64,000 nt of DNA from an uncultured Pelagibacteraceae bacterium (lineage in GTDB: Bacteria > Pseudomonadota > Alphaproteobacteria > Pelagibacterales > AG-422-B15). Made by a program: the position numbers and the translations under genes. The stretch is from contig CACLWE010000007.1 of assembly GCA_902610585.1 (NCBI GenBank), forward strand, positions 19,060-83,059, in the 5' to 3' direction. Every line of letters begins with the position of its first letter. The stretch's first letter is position 1. The notes beneath the pieces are model-generated. The model was given only the letters and a program-made list of their open reading frames with translations. It made no database searches and had not been told where the DNA came from. Of the stretch, positions 18,580 through 29,207 are shown one piece after another.

Positions 18580-19886
18580 TTAAAACTTATTGGATTACCA
18601 AATACTGACTTATTGATTTTATTTTTCCAAAATGCTGCTTTACCATTTATTATTGTTCCAACAGGCCAACCTTTAAGTTTCATGCCATTAAAAGGTGTCC
18701 ATCCACACCTTGTTTTCATATCTTTATTCAAAACCTTTTTAGTTTTATTCATATCAACTATTGTTAAATCGGCATCGTAGCCAACTTTGATTAACCCCTT
18801 ATTTTTAATCTTAAAAATTTTTTTTGGATTAAAGCTTGTTAATTTTACTACTTCATTAAGTGAGATTGTCTTTTTTGAAACTTCATTTAATAGAATAGGA
18901 AGTAAAGTTTGTACTCCTGGCATTCCTGAGGGACTATTTGGATAAGTTTGATTTTTTTCTGACTTTAAATGAGGAGCATGATCTGATCCAATTATGTCAA
19001 TCTGACCTTTTTGTAGTGTTTTTCTTAAAACAGTTCTGTGCCTGATACCTCTTATAGGAGGATTCATCTGAGCATAATTACCTAGTTTTTTATAACAATC
19101 TGGAGATGCTAATATTAGGTGCTGAGGTGTTACTTCAAATGAAACATATTTTCTATTTCTTAAGAGCAATTTTATTTCTTCTGCCGTAGTGATATGTAGT
19201 ACATGTATTTTTTTCTTACTCCTATTAGCTGATCTGATCAGCTTTCTAGTAGAACTTAGGGCTGTATCTATATTTCGCCACACTTGATGGCTTAACGGCT
19301 TTCCTTTTTTAGCATATTTTTTTCTAGTAATTAGCATATCCTCATTTTCAGAATGGAAAGAGATCATTTTCTTTGTTGATTTCATAATTTTTTCAATATC
19401 AGCATGGTTGGAAACAAGCAATGTACCTGTTGAGGAGCCAACAAAAACTTTTACGCCACAACAACCCTTTACTTTCTCAACTTTCTTTATTTCTTTAATG
19501 TTATCTTTCTCGGCTCCAAAATAAAAAGCGTAATTACAATGCATTCTCTTTTTTGCAGTCTGCAGTTTCTTCATAAAAAGTTTTTTTGTTGTGATGCTTG
19601 GTTTGTTATTGGGCATATCGAAAACTGAAGTTATCCCTCCTGCAACAGCCGCTAAACTTCCTGTTTTAAGGTTTTCTTTTTTTGTATTACCTGGCTCTCT
19701 AAAATGAACTTGTGTATCAAATGCGCCTGGTAAGACATGAAAACCTTTTGCATCAATAGTCTTCTTTGATTTAAGATTGCCTAGTTTACCGATCTTAAAT
19801 ATTTTTCCATTTTTAACGGCAATATCAGCAACTTTTTCTGAATTATGTGAGACAATATTTCCATTTTTTACTATTAAATCAATCAT
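18576..19886 (-). CDS. pyrC: Dihydroorotase, long (class I) type
   Basis: Dihydroorotase closes carbamoyl-aspartate to dihydroorotate in pyrimidine synthesis. The 436-residue protein has the metal-binding motif DTQVHFREPG, substrate-binding MPNNKPSITT, the GVKVFVGSSTG segment, a HVLHITTAEE histidine and the catalytic DHAPHLKSEK. Length and the DxHxR context match class I enzymes rather than the 340-residue class II E. coli type. Other cyclic amidohydrolases such as allantoinase are less likely given the DHAPH motif context. The start overlaps the glycosyltransferase stop (TAATG). Confidence 0.9.
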   Translation of the reverse strand: MIDLIVKNGNIVSHNSEKVADIAVKNGKIFKIGKLGNLKSKKTIDAKGFHVLPGAFDTQVHFREPGNTKKENLKTGSLAAVAGGITSVFDMPNNKPSITTKKLFMKKLQTAKKRMHCNYAFYFGAEKDNIKEIKKVEKVKGCCGVKVFVGSSTGTLLVSNHADIEKIMKSTKKMISFHSENEDMLITRKKYAKKGKPLSHQVWRNIDTALSSTRKLIRSANRSKKKIHVLHITTAEEIKLLLRNRKYVSFEVTPQHLILASPDCYKKLGNYAQMNPPIRGIRHRTVLRKTLQKGQIDIIGSDHAPHLKSEKNQTYPNSPSGMPGVQTLLPILLNEVSKKTISLNEVVKLTSFNPKKIFKIKNKGLIKVGYDADLTIVDMNKTKKVLNKDMKTRCGWTPFNGMKLKGWPVGTIINGKAAFWKNKINKSVFGNPISFN

Positions 19887-20767
19887 TATAAGTAATCTTT
19901 AATATTATTAAGAACTTTTTCAACTGATAATTTTTCAAGACCATAATCATTATCATTTTTATCTGACCTAATTACCTTGTGATCTCCCCATGGCGCATAC
20001 ACTGAGTCATTTGTTGGCCCAAATAGTGCAAATGTTTTACAGTTTGTTGATGCTGAAAGATGCATTAAACCGCTATCACTACCTATAAAAAAATCACATC
20101 TTTCAAAAATTGGAACCATTTCTCTGAGACTTAAGTCAAACAAATTAATAATATTAAGATTTGGGGAATTTAAGAAGTCATTAAATTCTTTTTTATTTCT
20201 TACATCCTTATTTATGCCTGCTAATACTATAGTATGATTTTTAAATATTTTATTTTCGAGCAATGTCTTATAATTTTTTATTGACCAATCTTTCTTAAAC
20301 CAGTTCGAATAAGGCGCTACAGCAATCAAAGGTTTAGAATTCAAAATTTTTTTTAAGTTTTTAGAGCTATCTTCAAAACTATACCAAATTTTTGGTGACA
20401 ATTTTTGTTTCGTATTTAAAAATTTTTGAAACTGTATGATTTTATGAAAGTTATTATTTCCTTTAAATACTTTTTTGCATTTGGCAAATAATAAATATGA
20501 CAATGCAGATGATCTTAAATCAATAACTAAATCCCATTTCTTAAAAATAGTAAATTTTAAAATATCTAACCAATGCAGGCCGAGTTTTCTCTTATTTACA
20601 ACTAGTACCTCTGCTAACGCAGGCATTTTCATGTATAAATTTTTAGCGAATGGGCTGGTAATAATTGAAAAATTACAATCATCATATTTCTGTAAGTAGA
20701 AGTTTATAATTGAAGAGGAAAGAATAGTATCTCCTATTCTTGTGGGTCCTATAAAAAGGATTTTCAT
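19886..20767 (-). CDS. Glycosyltransferase family 9 (ADP-heptose:LPS heptosyltransferase-like)
   Basis: The family transfers heptose from ADP-heptose to the lipopolysaccharide core on the inner membrane's cytoplasmic face. The 293-residue protein begins MKILFIGPTRIGDTILSSSI and has the characteristic C-terminal segment CDFFIGSDSGLMHLSASTNCKTFALFGPTNDSVYAPWG, with the catalytic-site Asp and GxMHLA-type motif. It is slightly shorter than WaaC/WaaF (about 320-350), so it could be an atypical member. It overlaps pyrC by one base. Confidence 0.9.
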   Translation of the reverse strand: MKILFIGPTRIGDTILSSSIINFYLQKYDDCNFSIITSPFAKNLYMKMPALAEVLVVNKRKLGLHWLDILKFTIFKKWDLVIDLRSSALSYLLFAKCKKVFKGNNNFHKIIQFQKFLNTKQKLSPKIWYSFEDSSKNLKKILNSKPLIAVAPYSNWFKKDWSIKNYKTLLENKIFKNHTIVLAGINKDVRNKKEFNDFLNSPNLNIINLFDLSLREMVPIFERCDFFIGSDSGLMHLSASTNCKTFALFGPTNDSVYAPWGDHKVIRSDKNDNDYGLEKLSVEKVLNNIKDYL

Positions 20768-20790
20768 CTTATTTTGTACCTATTACCATA

Positions 20791-20876
20791 TGGTGCCGTC
20801 GGAGAGACTCGAACTCTCACGAACTACGTTCACTGATCCCTCAAACCAGCCTGTCTACCAATTCCAGCACGACGGC
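20791..20876 (-). tRNA. tRNA-Leu (anticodon GAG)
   Basis: The minus strand gives an 86-nt class II tRNA: acceptor GCCGTCG paired with CGACGGC, D arm with GGAATTGGTAGAC, anticodon stem CTGGT/ATCAG with loop TTGAGGG (anticodon GAG), a long variable arm (GAACGTAGTTCG region), T arm TTCGAGT, and an encoded CCA at 20793-20791. Confidence 0.96.
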
Positions 20877-20966
20877 AGATTTCCATGTTTTTCGTATAAT
20901 TGTTGATATGTTGAAATATATACATTTAACTATAATTGTAATATTAAACTATATTAAAAAATAATT

Positions 20967-21989
20967 ATGTTGAATGAAAATTTGCAATATCCATCAGATT
21001 TTAATTCTGAAGTAAAAGATGCAACGGCTCATCTATATAAGGGTGTAGAGAAAATAATACCTGAAGTTGAGTGGCCGTTTCATGCTCCGCTTATACATGA
21101 AATCAATAAACTAAAAAAAGAGAAAAATATTGCAATTTTAACTCACAATTACCAGACACCTGAAATCTTTCACTGCGTATCTGACATCGTCGGTGACTCA
21201 CTAAAATTGGCTTATGAGGCAAGAGACTCTGAAGCAGATACAATAATAGTTTGTGGCGTTCATTTTATGGCTGAAACAGCAAAAATACTTAGCCCAGACA
21301 AAAATGTTTTAATTCCAGATACTCGCGCAGGATGTTCTTTATCGGAGTCGATTACCGCGGAAGACATAAGATTATTAAAGCAAAAATATCCTGGCGTACC
21401 AGTTGTTACATATGTAAACACATCAGCTGATGTAAAAGCAGAAACAGATGTGTGCTGTACATCCGGAAATGCAAAACATGTAGTAGAATCTTTAGGTGTT
21501 GATAAAGTTATATTTCTACCTGACGAATACCTTGCAAAAAATATTGCAGCTCAAACAGATGTGAAAATTATTTCTTGGAAAGGGCGATGTGAGGTTCATG
21601 AGAGATTTACTGCCGATGAAATAATGGCATATAAAAAACAACATAAAGATATTGTTGTATTAGCTCATCCCGAATGTTCTCCTGAAGTGATTGCAGTAAG
21701 TGACTTCGCTGGCTCAACGGCTGGAATGAGTAATTATGTAAAAGACAATCAACCTGGAAAGGTAATTATGGTTACGGAATGCTCAATGAGTGACAATGTT
21801 GCCATAGAGAATCCTAATGTCGAATTTATCAGACCTTGCAATCTATGTCCGCATATGAAAAGAATTTCTCTAAAGAAGATTTATGACGCAATACGATTTA
21901 ACCAGTATCAAATTCAAGTTGATAAGGTAATTATTGATAAAGCTCGTCTTTCAATTGATCGTATGCTTGAAATTGGCAGAAGCAGCTAA
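20967..21989 (+). CDS. nadA: Quinolinate synthase
   Basis: NadA condenses iminoaspartate with dihydroxyacetone phosphate to quinolinate using a [4Fe-4S] cluster. The 340-residue protein contains the cluster cysteines in context: [11 protein letters not shown], the VCCTSGNA segment, and [13 protein letters not shown] near the C-terminus. [11 protein letters not shown] and HPECSPEV are also typical. It is the first gene of a nadABC operon; its stop overlaps the nadB start (TAATG). The order A-B-C gives the complete aspartate-to-nicotinate-mononucleotide route. Confidence 0.97.
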   Translation: MLNENLQYPSDFNSEVKDATAHLYKGVEKIIPEVEWPFHAPLIHEINKLKKEKNIAILTHNYQTPEIFHCVSDIVGDSLKLAYEARDSEADTIIVCGVHFMAETAKILSPDKNVLIPDTRAGCSLSESITAEDIRLLKQKYPGVPVVTYVNTSADVKAETDVCCTSGNAKHVVESLGVDKVIFLPDEYLAKNIAAQTDVKIISWKGRCEVHERFTADEIMAYKKQHKDIVVLAHPECSPEVIAVSDFAGSTAGMSNYVKDNQPGKVIMVTECSMSDNVAIENPNVEFIRPCNLCPHMKRISLKKIYDAIRFNQYQIQVDKVIIDKARLSIDRMLEIGRSS

Positions 21990-23602
21990 TGTCTGATGCT
22001 ATTTATAGCCCTGATGTTGTAATAGTGGGTGGAGGTGTGGCCGGTTTAACTGTTGCACTCAACTTAACGCCAAGAAGAGTCTGTGTAATTACTAAAAGTT
22101 CACTTGGAATAAATACTTCAAGCAGTTGGGCTCAAGGAGGTATTGCCGCGGCAGTTTCAAAAGATGACAGCAATGAAAGTCATATTAATGATACTTTGAC
22201 TACAGCAAAAGGCTTGGCGAATATTGATGCGATTAAAGAAGTTGTAAATAATGCAAAAGGAATCATTGATGATTTAGAGGGATACGGAGTTAATTTTGAT
22301 AAAAATGAAGATGGTTCATTCAACTTAGGGCTAGAAGGTGCCCATAGCTTTAATAGAATCATTAGGTCAAAAGGTGATAGTTCTGGTCTTGAAATTATGC
22401 GCGGCTTAATTGAAAAAGCAAAAAAAAGTGATCACATTACAGTTTTAGAAAATGTTTCGATTGATCGGATTATGACAGACAACAATACTATTTACGGAGT
22501 AATTGGAAGATTTACTGATACTAATGTTCCTGACAGTAATGTAATTATTCAAAGTTCTCATGTAGTTTTAGCGACAGGTGGTTTAGGAGGTATTTTTGCA
22601 AATACAACCAACCCACGAAGTTCATATGGAGAGGGGGTTGCGTTGGCATCTCATGCTGGTGCAACACTTACTGACATGGAGTTTGTACAATTTCACCCCA
22701 CAGGTCTTGATTTTGGCCTAGACCCTACTCCTTTGGCTACTGAGGCGATTAGAGGTGAAGGGGCCTACCTTGTAAATCAAGATGAAGACAGGTTTATGTT
22801 TGGTATTCATCCTGATAATGAGTTGGCACCACGAGATCTTATTGCTCAAAATATATTCACACAAATTGAAAAAGGAAATTCAGTTTTTTTAGATTGTAGG
22901 CATATGGGTAGTAATTTTAATACTCGTTTTCCTCAAGTTTCATCCTATTGTGAAAATGCAGACTTAGATCCTGAAAGAGACCTGCTGCCGATAATTCCTG
23001 TCGCTCATTATCATATCGGTGGAGTAAAAACTGATCTGAAAGGACAGACTTCTGTTGAAGGGCTCTGGTGCTGCGGAGAGGTTGCTGCAACTGGTATTCA
23101 TGGAGCAAACCGCCTTGCATCAAATTCACTATTAGAATCTCTTGTATTTGCTAAGATTGTTGCAAATGAAATAAATAAAAGGAATATAAAAAAGGATATT
23201 CATATTAGCTCTAAATTTATAAAAATTTTTAAAGAGAAAACTAAAAATAAAATAAGAGCAAAAAAATATATATGGCAATTAAGGTCTTCAATGATGAGAA
23301 ATTTAGGAATTGTTAGAAATAAAGATTCTATAATTAGAGGTCTAAATGATGTGCTAAAAATTGAGAGAGAGTCAAAAGGTCTTTCAGCTAAACTTAATGA
23401 TATGATTTTGGTTAGCAAATTTATTATCATTGGCGCTTATTTAAGAAGAGAAAGTCGAGGTTGTCATTTAAGATCTGATTACCAAAATACTGATAAAGAT
23501 TTTATTAAGCATTTTGATATTAAATATTCAGAAATAGATGGTTATATCAAAACTATCTTGGATTATACTATATCAGAAGTTGATGAAAAACTTGTTAGCT
23601 AA
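21989..23602 (+). CDS. nadB: L-aspartate oxidase
   Basis: NadB is an FAD enzyme that oxidises aspartate to iminoaspartate for NadA. The 537-residue protein has the FAD motif VVIVGGGVAGLTVALNL, the SSWAQGGIAAAVS segment, the HPTGL and REGAY-type (IRGEGAYLVN) active-site loops of the succinate dehydrogenase/aspartate oxidase family, and GLWCCGEVAATGIHGANRLASNSLLE. It lies in nadABC and overlaps nadC by 20 nt. Confidence 0.97.
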   Translation: MSDAIYSPDVVIVGGGVAGLTVALNLTPRRVCVITKSSLGINTSSSWAQGGIAAAVSKDDSNESHINDTLTTAKGLANIDAIKEVVNNAKGIIDDLEGYGVNFDKNEDGSFNLGLEGAHSFNRIIRSKGDSSGLEIMRGLIEKAKKSDHITVLENVSIDRIMTDNNTIYGVIGRFTDTNVPDSNVIIQSSHVVLATGGLGGIFANTTNPRSSYGEGVALASHAGATLTDMEFVQFHPTGLDFGLDPTPLATEAIRGEGAYLVNQDEDRFMFGIHPDNELAPRDLIAQNIFTQIEKGNSVFLDCRHMGSNFNTRFPQVSSYCENADLDPERDLLPIIPVAHYHIGGVKTDLKGQTSVEGLWCCGEVAATGIHGANRLASNSLLESLVFAKIVANEINKRNIKKDIHISSKFIKIFKEKTKNKIRAKKYIWQLRSSMMRNLGIVRNKDSIIRGLNDVLKIERESKGLSAKLNDMILVSKFIIIGAYLRRESRGCHLRSDYQNTDKDFIKHFDIKYSEIDGYIKTILDYTISEVDEKLVS

Positions 23603-24422
23603 AAAAGATATTAAGGAAAAAATCAAAATTGCTTTGAAAGAAGATTTTGGTAGATATGGTGATATAACCTCAAAAGTTTTAATTTCCAAAAAAACAAAGA
23701 TCAAAGCATCTATAGTCGCAAAAGAGAATGCGATTGTCTGTGGAACTGAGTTTGCTGTTCAAACATTTAAAGCGCTCAATAGTAAAATTAAAATAAAAGT
23801 TCTAAAGAAAGATGGAAGTAAAGTAGTTAAAGGAAATAAAATTATTGACGTAAACGGTGATGCACGAAGTATATTAATTGCTGAGAGAACAGCTCTAAAC
23901 TTTTTAGGGTTCATGTCTGGTATTGCAACAAAAACAAGAAAATTTGTTGATATTGCAGCACCTTACGGCGTTAAAATTTATTCAACGAGAAAAACAATTG
24001 CTGGGATGAGACAGGTACAAAAATATGCTCTTATAATTGGTGGTGCGCATGTAAACAGGGCTTCTTTGTCAGATTTTTATTTCATAAAAGATAACCATCT
24101 TGGAAATAAAGAAGGACTGGTTGAGAATATAAAAAAAATTAAAAGATCAAAATTAAAAAAGAAAATTACAGTAGAAATTGATACAATTAAACAACTAAAA
24201 AAAATTTTAAATCAGAAAATAGATATTGCACTTCTCGATAATATGTCTGAGAAACAAATTTCTCAGTGCTTAAAAATTGTTAAAAAAAAGTTTATTTGTG
24301 AGGCATCTGGAAATATTAATTTAAAAAATATTAAGTCCTATGCAAAAACAAAAATTGATAGAATTTCAATCGGACAACTAACCCATAGTATTGAAAACGT
24401 CGATTTTGGACTTGAAATTTAA
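23583..24422 (+). CDS. nadC: Nicotinate-nucleotide pyrophosphorylase (quinolinate phosphoribosyltransferase)
   Basis: NadC converts quinolinate and PRPP to nicotinate mononucleotide and CO2. From the ATG at 23583 the protein is 279 residues, the usual size; a more upstream in-frame start at 23538 would overlap nadB by 65 nt and is unlikely. Motifs include EDFGRYGDITS, ERTALNFLGFMSGIAT, STRKTIAGMR and the C-terminal EASGNINLKNIKSYA and DRISIGQLTHS. It closes the nadABC operon; the following gene starts on the next base after its stop. Confidence 0.95.
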   Translation: MKNLLAKKDIKEKIKIALKEDFGRYGDITSKVLISKKTKIKASIVAKENAIVCGTEFAVQTFKALNSKIKIKVLKKDGSKVVKGNKIIDVNGDARSILIAERTALNFLGFMSGIATKTRKFVDIAAPYGVKIYSTRKTIAGMRQVQKYALIIGGAHVNRASLSDFYFIKDNHLGNKEGLVENIKKIKRSKLKKKITVEIDTIKQLKKILNQKIDIALLDNMSEKQISQCLKIVKKKFICEASGNINLKNIKSYAKTKIDRISIGQLTHSIENVDFGLEI

Positions 24423-24884
24423 ATGTACAGCCGTCCAATAGTTAAAAATAGTTTTAAAGTTCCTGTGGAATTGGTATCTGAAAATTTCATCTTAAGACCA
24501 TTAACAATAAAATATGTAGATAATGACTATGAAGCAGTAATGAAAAGTGCAGACCATCTATATAAACTAATGGACGATAGTGAATGGCCAAAAGAAATGA
24601 CACTAGATGAAAATCTTGCTGATCTGGGATGGCATGAAGTGGAGTTTTCTCTTAGACATTCTTTCGCTTACACAGTTTTATCAACAAAAGAAGAGAATGA
24701 TGTAATCGGTTGTTGCTATATTTATCCCTCCGATAACCCTGAGTACGAGGTACAAGCATACTATTGGATAAGACAGGATTTACTTGCTAGCGGCTTAGAG
24801 GATGAATTAGGAAAAACATTTAAGGAATGGTTAGAAAAATCTTGGCCATTTAGCAAAATAGAATTTCCGAGAAGGGATATATAG
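24423..24884 (+). CDS. GNAT-like acetyltransferase, probable
   Basis: This 153-residue protein starts directly after the nadC stop (TAAATG), so it is likely translated with the nad operon. The SENFILRPLTIKYVDNDYEAVM opening, followed by a beta-strand segment ENDVIGCCYIYPSDNPEYEVQAYYWIRQDLLASGL, resembles the N-acetyltransferase (GNAT) fold, although the acetyl-CoA loop is weak. The substrate is unknown, and no link to NAD synthesis is evident beyond position. Confidence 0.6.
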   Translation: MYSRPIVKNSFKVPVELVSENFILRPLTIKYVDNDYEAVMKSADHLYKLMDDSEWPKEMTLDENLADLGWHEVEFSLRHSFAYTVLSTKEENDVIGCCYIYPSDNPEYEVQAYYWIRQDLLASGLEDELGKTFKEWLEKSWPFSKIEFPRRDI

Positions 24885-26243
24885 TTAATTAAAAACTTTT
24901 TTATATTCAAGGTTTAAGTCTTGAGATGAAACTCTTTTTTGTGACATAGTATCTCTATCTCTTATAGTCACTGTATCATTTTCGATTGTTTCAAAGTCAA
25001 CTGTTATACAAATAGGCGTACCAATCTCATCATGACGTCTATAACCTTTTCCAATATTACCAGAACTTTCTAAAATGACCCTTCCCATACCTAGTGATTG
25101 AAGATCATTCTTAATCTTGCTTGCTTTATTGACTAGATCCTCATTATTTCTTTTTAGAGGAATTACGGCCGCTTTAATTGGAGACAAATGTGGTTTCAAA
25201 CTTAATACAATTCTTTTATTTCCGTTTTCTAAATCCTCCTCCTTGTAAGCTTCATTGAGCAGCGCAAATACACCTCGATCAACACCAGCGGATGGTTCTA
25301 TAACATACGGGATGTACCATTCTTTACTTTCTAAATTTTGAATACTCAATTTTGTTGTTGATTGGTTATTTTTCATTACATCTGCCGATATTTTAAAGTC
25401 ATTTTGATTTTTAGTGTGAGAGCCAAGATCGAAATCAGTTCTGTTTGCTATACCTTCTAATTCTTCAAGTCCATGTGGAAATTCATACATAAGATCTACA
25501 GTAGCTTTTGAGTAGTGAGATAGGTCAGCATCTTCAACATCTAGCTTTTTTAATCTTTTTTCAGATATGCCTTGATCAATCCACCATGAATACCTCTTGT
25601 CTACCCAATATTTATGCCACTCGTCATCTTTACCTGGTTCAACGAAAAATTCTAATTCCATTTGTTCGAACTCTCTAACTCTAAATATGAATTTGCCTGG
25701 AGTGACTTCATTTCTAAAAGCTTTGCCTATCTGCGCGATTCCAAAAGGAATAGTCTTACTTGTTGAGTCTAATATATTTTTAAAATTTGTAAAAATTTGC
25801 TGTGCGGTTTCAGGTCTTAGGTAAGCATAATTACTGCCATCATCTACAGGACCAACTGTGGTTTTAAACATAAGATTAAATGGTCGAGGTTCAGTTAGAT
25901 CGCTAGACCCACATGCTGGACATTTTCCATTTGTAGCCTGGTCAGATCTAAATCTATTTTTGCAATTTCTACAGTCGACTAAAGGATCAGAGAAAGTATC
26001 TTCATGGCCTGAATATTTTAATACATGCCTACTTGTTAAAATTGATGCATCAAGCCCTTCTACGTCATCTCGATCATAGATCATTGATTTCCACCAAGAG
26101 GATTTAAGGTTATTTTTTAATTCTACTCCAAGTGGACCATAGTCATATATTCCTTGCAAGCCACCATAAATTTCACTTGATTGAAAAATAAACCCTCGTC
26201 TTTTACATAATGAAACGAGGTCTTCCATGTTTTTAGAGGCCAT
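24885..26243 (-). CDS. glyS: Glycyl-tRNA synthetase, homodimeric (alpha2) type
   Basis: This class II synthetase charges tRNA-Gly. The 452-residue single-chain protein shows the alpha2 architecture: [29 protein letters not shown] at the N-terminus, a zinc-like CRNCKNRF...CPACGS insertion, motif 2 in [31 protein letters not shown], and motif 3 in [15 protein letters not shown], then an anticodon-binding domain ([11 protein letters not shown]...). Most alphaproteobacteria use the unrelated alpha2-beta2 enzyme (GlyQ plus GlyS), so this form is unusual. It overlaps the S49 peptidase start by 11 nt on the same strand. Confidence 0.95.
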   Translation of the reverse strand: MASKNMEDLVSLCKRRGFIFQSSEIYGGLQGIYDYGPLGVELKNNLKSSWWKSMIYDRDDVEGLDASILTSRHVLKYSGHEDTFSDPLVDCRNCKNRFRSDQATNGKCPACGSSDLTEPRPFNLMFKTTVGPVDDGSNYAYLRPETAQQIFTNFKNILDSTSKTIPFGIAQIGKAFRNEVTPGKFIFRVREFEQMELEFFVEPGKDDEWHKYWVDKRYSWWIDQGISEKRLKKLDVEDADLSHYSKATVDLMYEFPHGLEELEGIANRTDFDLGSHTKNQNDFKISADVMKNNQSTTKLSIQNLESKEWYIPYVIEPSAGVDRGVFALLNEAYKEEDLENGNKRIVLSLKPHLSPIKAAVIPLKRNNEDLVNKASKIKNDLQSLGMGRVILESSGNIGKGYRRHDEIGTPICITVDFETIENDTVTIRDRDTMSQKRVSSQDLNLEYKKVFN

Positions 26244-27039
26244 ATCGACTCCAGAAAGAATTTTCCCTTAGAGCTTCTGTAAGCCGGTCAACAATATCGT
26301 TATTTGAAATCTGATTATTTAAAATATTTTTAATGAATGATTTTTTTTCTTCTATGTTCCTAATCTTTAATTTTTTTCCATAATGTTTTTCAATGTATGA
26401 ATTTAGTTCTTCATTAGAATCTACTAAACCGAGTTTTTTTGCTTGTTCGCCTGTCCAAAACTCCCCATTAAAAACTTTTTTTGGGTCTATTTTCTTTTTT
26501 CTATTTTTTGATACTAAATCTTTGAAATTTTCAAATATGCTATTCTGAACATTGATCAGCTTATCTATGTCTTTTTTAGAAACTTCTTCAAATGGATCGA
26601 GAAACGATTTTCTATCTCCTTTTGTAAAAACTCTCCTTTTAATGCCTAGTTTATCTATTAATTTTTTGAATCCAAAAGAGGCACTGATCACACCTATTGA
26701 TCCGACTATAGAACTTTTATTGGCGATTAAGGTATCTCCTGCACACATCAGCATATAACCTCCTGAGGCAGCAACATCCTCCGCGATCGTAATCACTTTT
26801 ACATTGTTTTTCTTTGATAAATTTCTTATACGGTTGTATATCAATTCAGATTGTACCGGTGACCCACCTGGTGAGTTGATCTTAATGACTACGACAGATG
26901 GCTTTTTAAAGCTAAAAGCTTTCTCAAGAACAGCGGCACAATTCTCAAGTGTAAGGCCCTTTTGAAATCTACCGAGATCTCCAATAACACCTCGCAAGCC
27001 AACTATATTTATTCTTATTTTAGAGGATATTAAGCTCAT
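26233..27039 (-). CDS. S49-family serine peptidase (SppA/SohB-like)
   Basis: S49 enzymes cleave signal peptides or membrane-protein fragments with a Ser-Lys dyad. The 268-residue protein has [23 protein letters not shown], the nucleophile region [33 protein letters not shown], and [17 protein letters not shown], whose lysine probably completes the dyad. [18 protein letters not shown] is the usual C-terminal part. It lacks a clear N-terminal membrane anchor, which SppA/SohB usually have, so it could be a soluble short form. It is probably cotranscribed with glyS. Confidence 0.9.
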   Translation of the reverse strand: MSLISSKIRINIVGLRGVIGDLGRFQKGLTLENCAAVLEKAFSFKKPSVVVIKINSPGGSPVQSELIYNRIRNLSKKNNVKVITIAEDVAASGGYMLMCAGDTLIANKSSIVGSIGVISASFGFKKLIDKLGIKRRVFTKGDRKSFLDPFEEVSKKDIDKLINVQNSIFENFKDLVSKNRKKKIDPKKVFNGEFWTGEQAKKLGLVDSNEELNSYIEKHYGKKLKIRNIEEKKSFIKNILNNQISNNDIVDRLTEALRENSFWSRYGL

Positions 27040-27131
27040 TTTTTTAATTTTTGCCTGAAATCAATAACTTTTAATTATATGAGACTATATTATAAGTACA
27101 TCTAAATATAAAACAAAATCATAATTAATAA

Positions 27132-28112
27132 GTGAATACCCCAGTAAAATCATTATCGAATTTACTTAAAAGCTCTCTAAAGAGAGTTGAAAGAGAAATC
27201 AGTAAGAACATAAAGGATGAAGAAAAATTAATTACATTAACAGCAGGCCATCTCATTAAAGCCAAAGGAAAAAAAATAAGGCCACTTTTAACTTTACTTA
27301 TATCAAAAATGCTAAATTACAAAGGTAACGCAGATGTAACACTTGCTGTCTGCATAGAGTTTATTCATAACGCTACTTTGTTGCATGATGATGTAATTGA
27401 TACAGGAAAGATCAGAAGAGGAAAAATAAGCGCAAATCAAATATGGGGAAATAAAGTAAGTGTTTTAGTTGGAGATTACCTTTTAAGTAGAGCTTTTAAG
27501 CTAATGGTAAAAAATAAATCACTGAAGTTACTAGAGATATTATCCCAAACGTCACTCGTTTTAGCGAGAGGACAAATACAGGACGTAGGTAACAATCAAA
27601 ATGTTAACTTAACAGAAAAGAAATATTTATCTATCATAGATGCCAAAACTGCTGAGCTTTTTAGGATATCTTGTTTCTTGCCAACCATCATTACTGACCA
27701 AAACAAAAAAACTCAAAAAATATTTAATGATTTTGGTTTTAATTTTGGCATGGCCTTTCAATTATCTGACGACGTATTAGATTATTTTGGTGAATCGAGC
27801 AAAATGGGAAAAAGTGCTGGTAAAGATTTTTTTGAGGGTAAAGTAACATATCCAGTCATTCATTGTTTCAAAAAATCTGACAAAAAGTCAAAAAAAATTA
27901 TAGCCAAACTCTTTTTTAAGAGAAAAAGAAGTAAAAAAGATCTGGCAGTACTTCTAAATCTAATGAAGAAAACTAATACTTATAAGAGTTCAATCGAATT
28001 TGTTAGAAAATACGCAGAAAAAGCTAAAACTAATATTAATAAATTTGAAGGAAATAAATATAAAGTGTATCTTGATGAATTGGTGGATCATTTAATAATC
28101 AGAGACAAATAA
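27132..28112 (+). CDS. ispB: Long-chain polyprenyl diphosphate synthase (octaprenyl-type)
   Basis: This trans-prenyltransferase makes the side chain of ubiquinone from isopentenyl diphosphate. The 326-residue protein has the first Asp-rich motif LLHDDVIDTGKIRRGK and the second QLSDDVLDYFG, spaced as usual. The overall length and the FIHNATLLHDDVID context match IspB rather than IspA, which is present separately at 29.2-30.0 kb. The start is GTG at 27132. aroC follows 9 nt later. Confidence 0.92.
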   Translation: MNTPVKSLSNLLKSSLKRVEREISKNIKDEEKLITLTAGHLIKAKGKKIRPLLTLLISKMLNYKGNADVTLAVCIEFIHNATLLHDDVIDTGKIRRGKISANQIWGNKVSVLVGDYLLSRAFKLMVKNKSLKLLEILSQTSLVLARGQIQDVGNNQNVNLTEKKYLSIIDAKTAELFRISCFLPTIITDQNKKTQKIFNDFGFNFGMAFQLSDDVLDYFGESSKMGKSAGKDFFEGKVTYPVIHCFKKSDKKSKKIIAKLFFKRKRSKKDLAVLLNLMKKTNTYKSSIEFVRKYAEKAKTNINKFEGNKYKVYLDELVDHLIIRDK

Positions 28113-28121
28113 AAAATAAAT

Positions 28122-29207
28122 ATGTCATTTAATACTTTTGGAAAAAATTTTCGATTTACAACATGGGGGGAATCTCATGGGGAAGCTATTGGATGTGTAA
28201 TTGATGGTTGTCCTCCTCTAATACCACTTAAGGAAAAAGATATTCAGAAATATTTAGATATGAGAAAGCCAGGAAAAAATAGATTTGTTACACAAAGAAG
28301 AGAAGATGATAAAGTTTCAATTTTATCTGGTGTATTTGAGGGAAAGACAACTGGAACTCCGATAATGCTGTTAATTTGGAACAAAGATCAGAAATCAAAA
28401 GACTACAGCGATATAAAAAATAAATTTAGACCTGGACATGCTGACCTAACATATTTTTTGAAATATGGAATAAGAGATTATAGAGGTGGAGGTCGTTCTT
28501 CCGCAAGAGAAACTGCGAGTAGAGTAGCTGCTGGTGCTGTCGCAAGAAAGGTAATTGGACATATATTAAAAAAAGATATTTTAATTCAAGGTGCAGTTAC
28601 ACAAGTTGGAAAGCTCATAATTAATCAAAGAAATTTCAATTGGAATGACGTAAAGAAAAATTCATTTTTCTGTCCTGATAAAAAAATAGTTAAAGTTTGG
28701 GAAGAGTACCTAGATGAAACTAGAAAAAAAGGATCATCATTGGGTGCAAAATTATTAGTAAATGCTAAAAATGTTCCCGCCGGACTTGGAGAACCTGTAT
28801 ATGGTAAATTAGATGCTGACCTTGCAGGTGCAATGATGAGCATCAACGCTGTTAAAGGTGTTGAAATAGGAGCTGGTAATGAGGCTGTTGAATTATCAGG
28901 AGATGAAAACTCCGACGAAATAAGAGCTAATAAAAATAAAAAAATTATCTTTTCTTCTAATAACTCTGGCGGAATCTTAGGTGGTATATCAAGTGGTCAG
29001 GATTTAAATTTATCAATAACGATTAAACCAACGTCATCAATTTTGAAGGCAAAAAAAACAATTAATAATAAATTTCAAAATACATCGATTTCAACAAAAG
29101 GTCGTCACGATCCATGTGTAGGTTTGAGAGCTGTCCCTATTGCTGAAGCTATGATGGCGTGTGTTTTAGCAGATCATATATTGCGCAATAGAGCGCAATG
29201 TGGCTAA
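28122..29207 (+). CDS. aroC: Chorismate synthase
   Basis: AroC eliminates phosphate from EPSP to give chorismate, using reduced FMN. The 361-residue protein shows all family signatures: [56 protein letters not shown] and [20 protein letters not shown]. It lies just downstream of ispB and its 3' end overlaps the convergent ispA by 4 nt. Confidence 0.98.
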   Translation: MSFNTFGKNFRFTTWGESHGEAIGCVIDGCPPLIPLKEKDIQKYLDMRKPGKNRFVTQRREDDKVSILSGVFEGKTTGTPIMLLIWNKDQKSKDYSDIKNKFRPGHADLTYFLKYGIRDYRGGGRSSARETASRVAAGAVARKVIGHILKKDILIQGAVTQVGKLIINQRNFNWNDVKKNSFFCPDKKIVKVWEEYLDETRKKGSSLGAKLLVNAKNVPAGLGEPVYGKLDADLAGAMMSINAVKGVEIGAGNEAVELSGDENSDEIRANKNKKIIFSSNNSGGILGGISSGQDLNLSITIKPTSSILKAKKTINNKFQNTSISTKGRHDPCVGLRAVPIAEAMMACVLADHILRNRAQCG

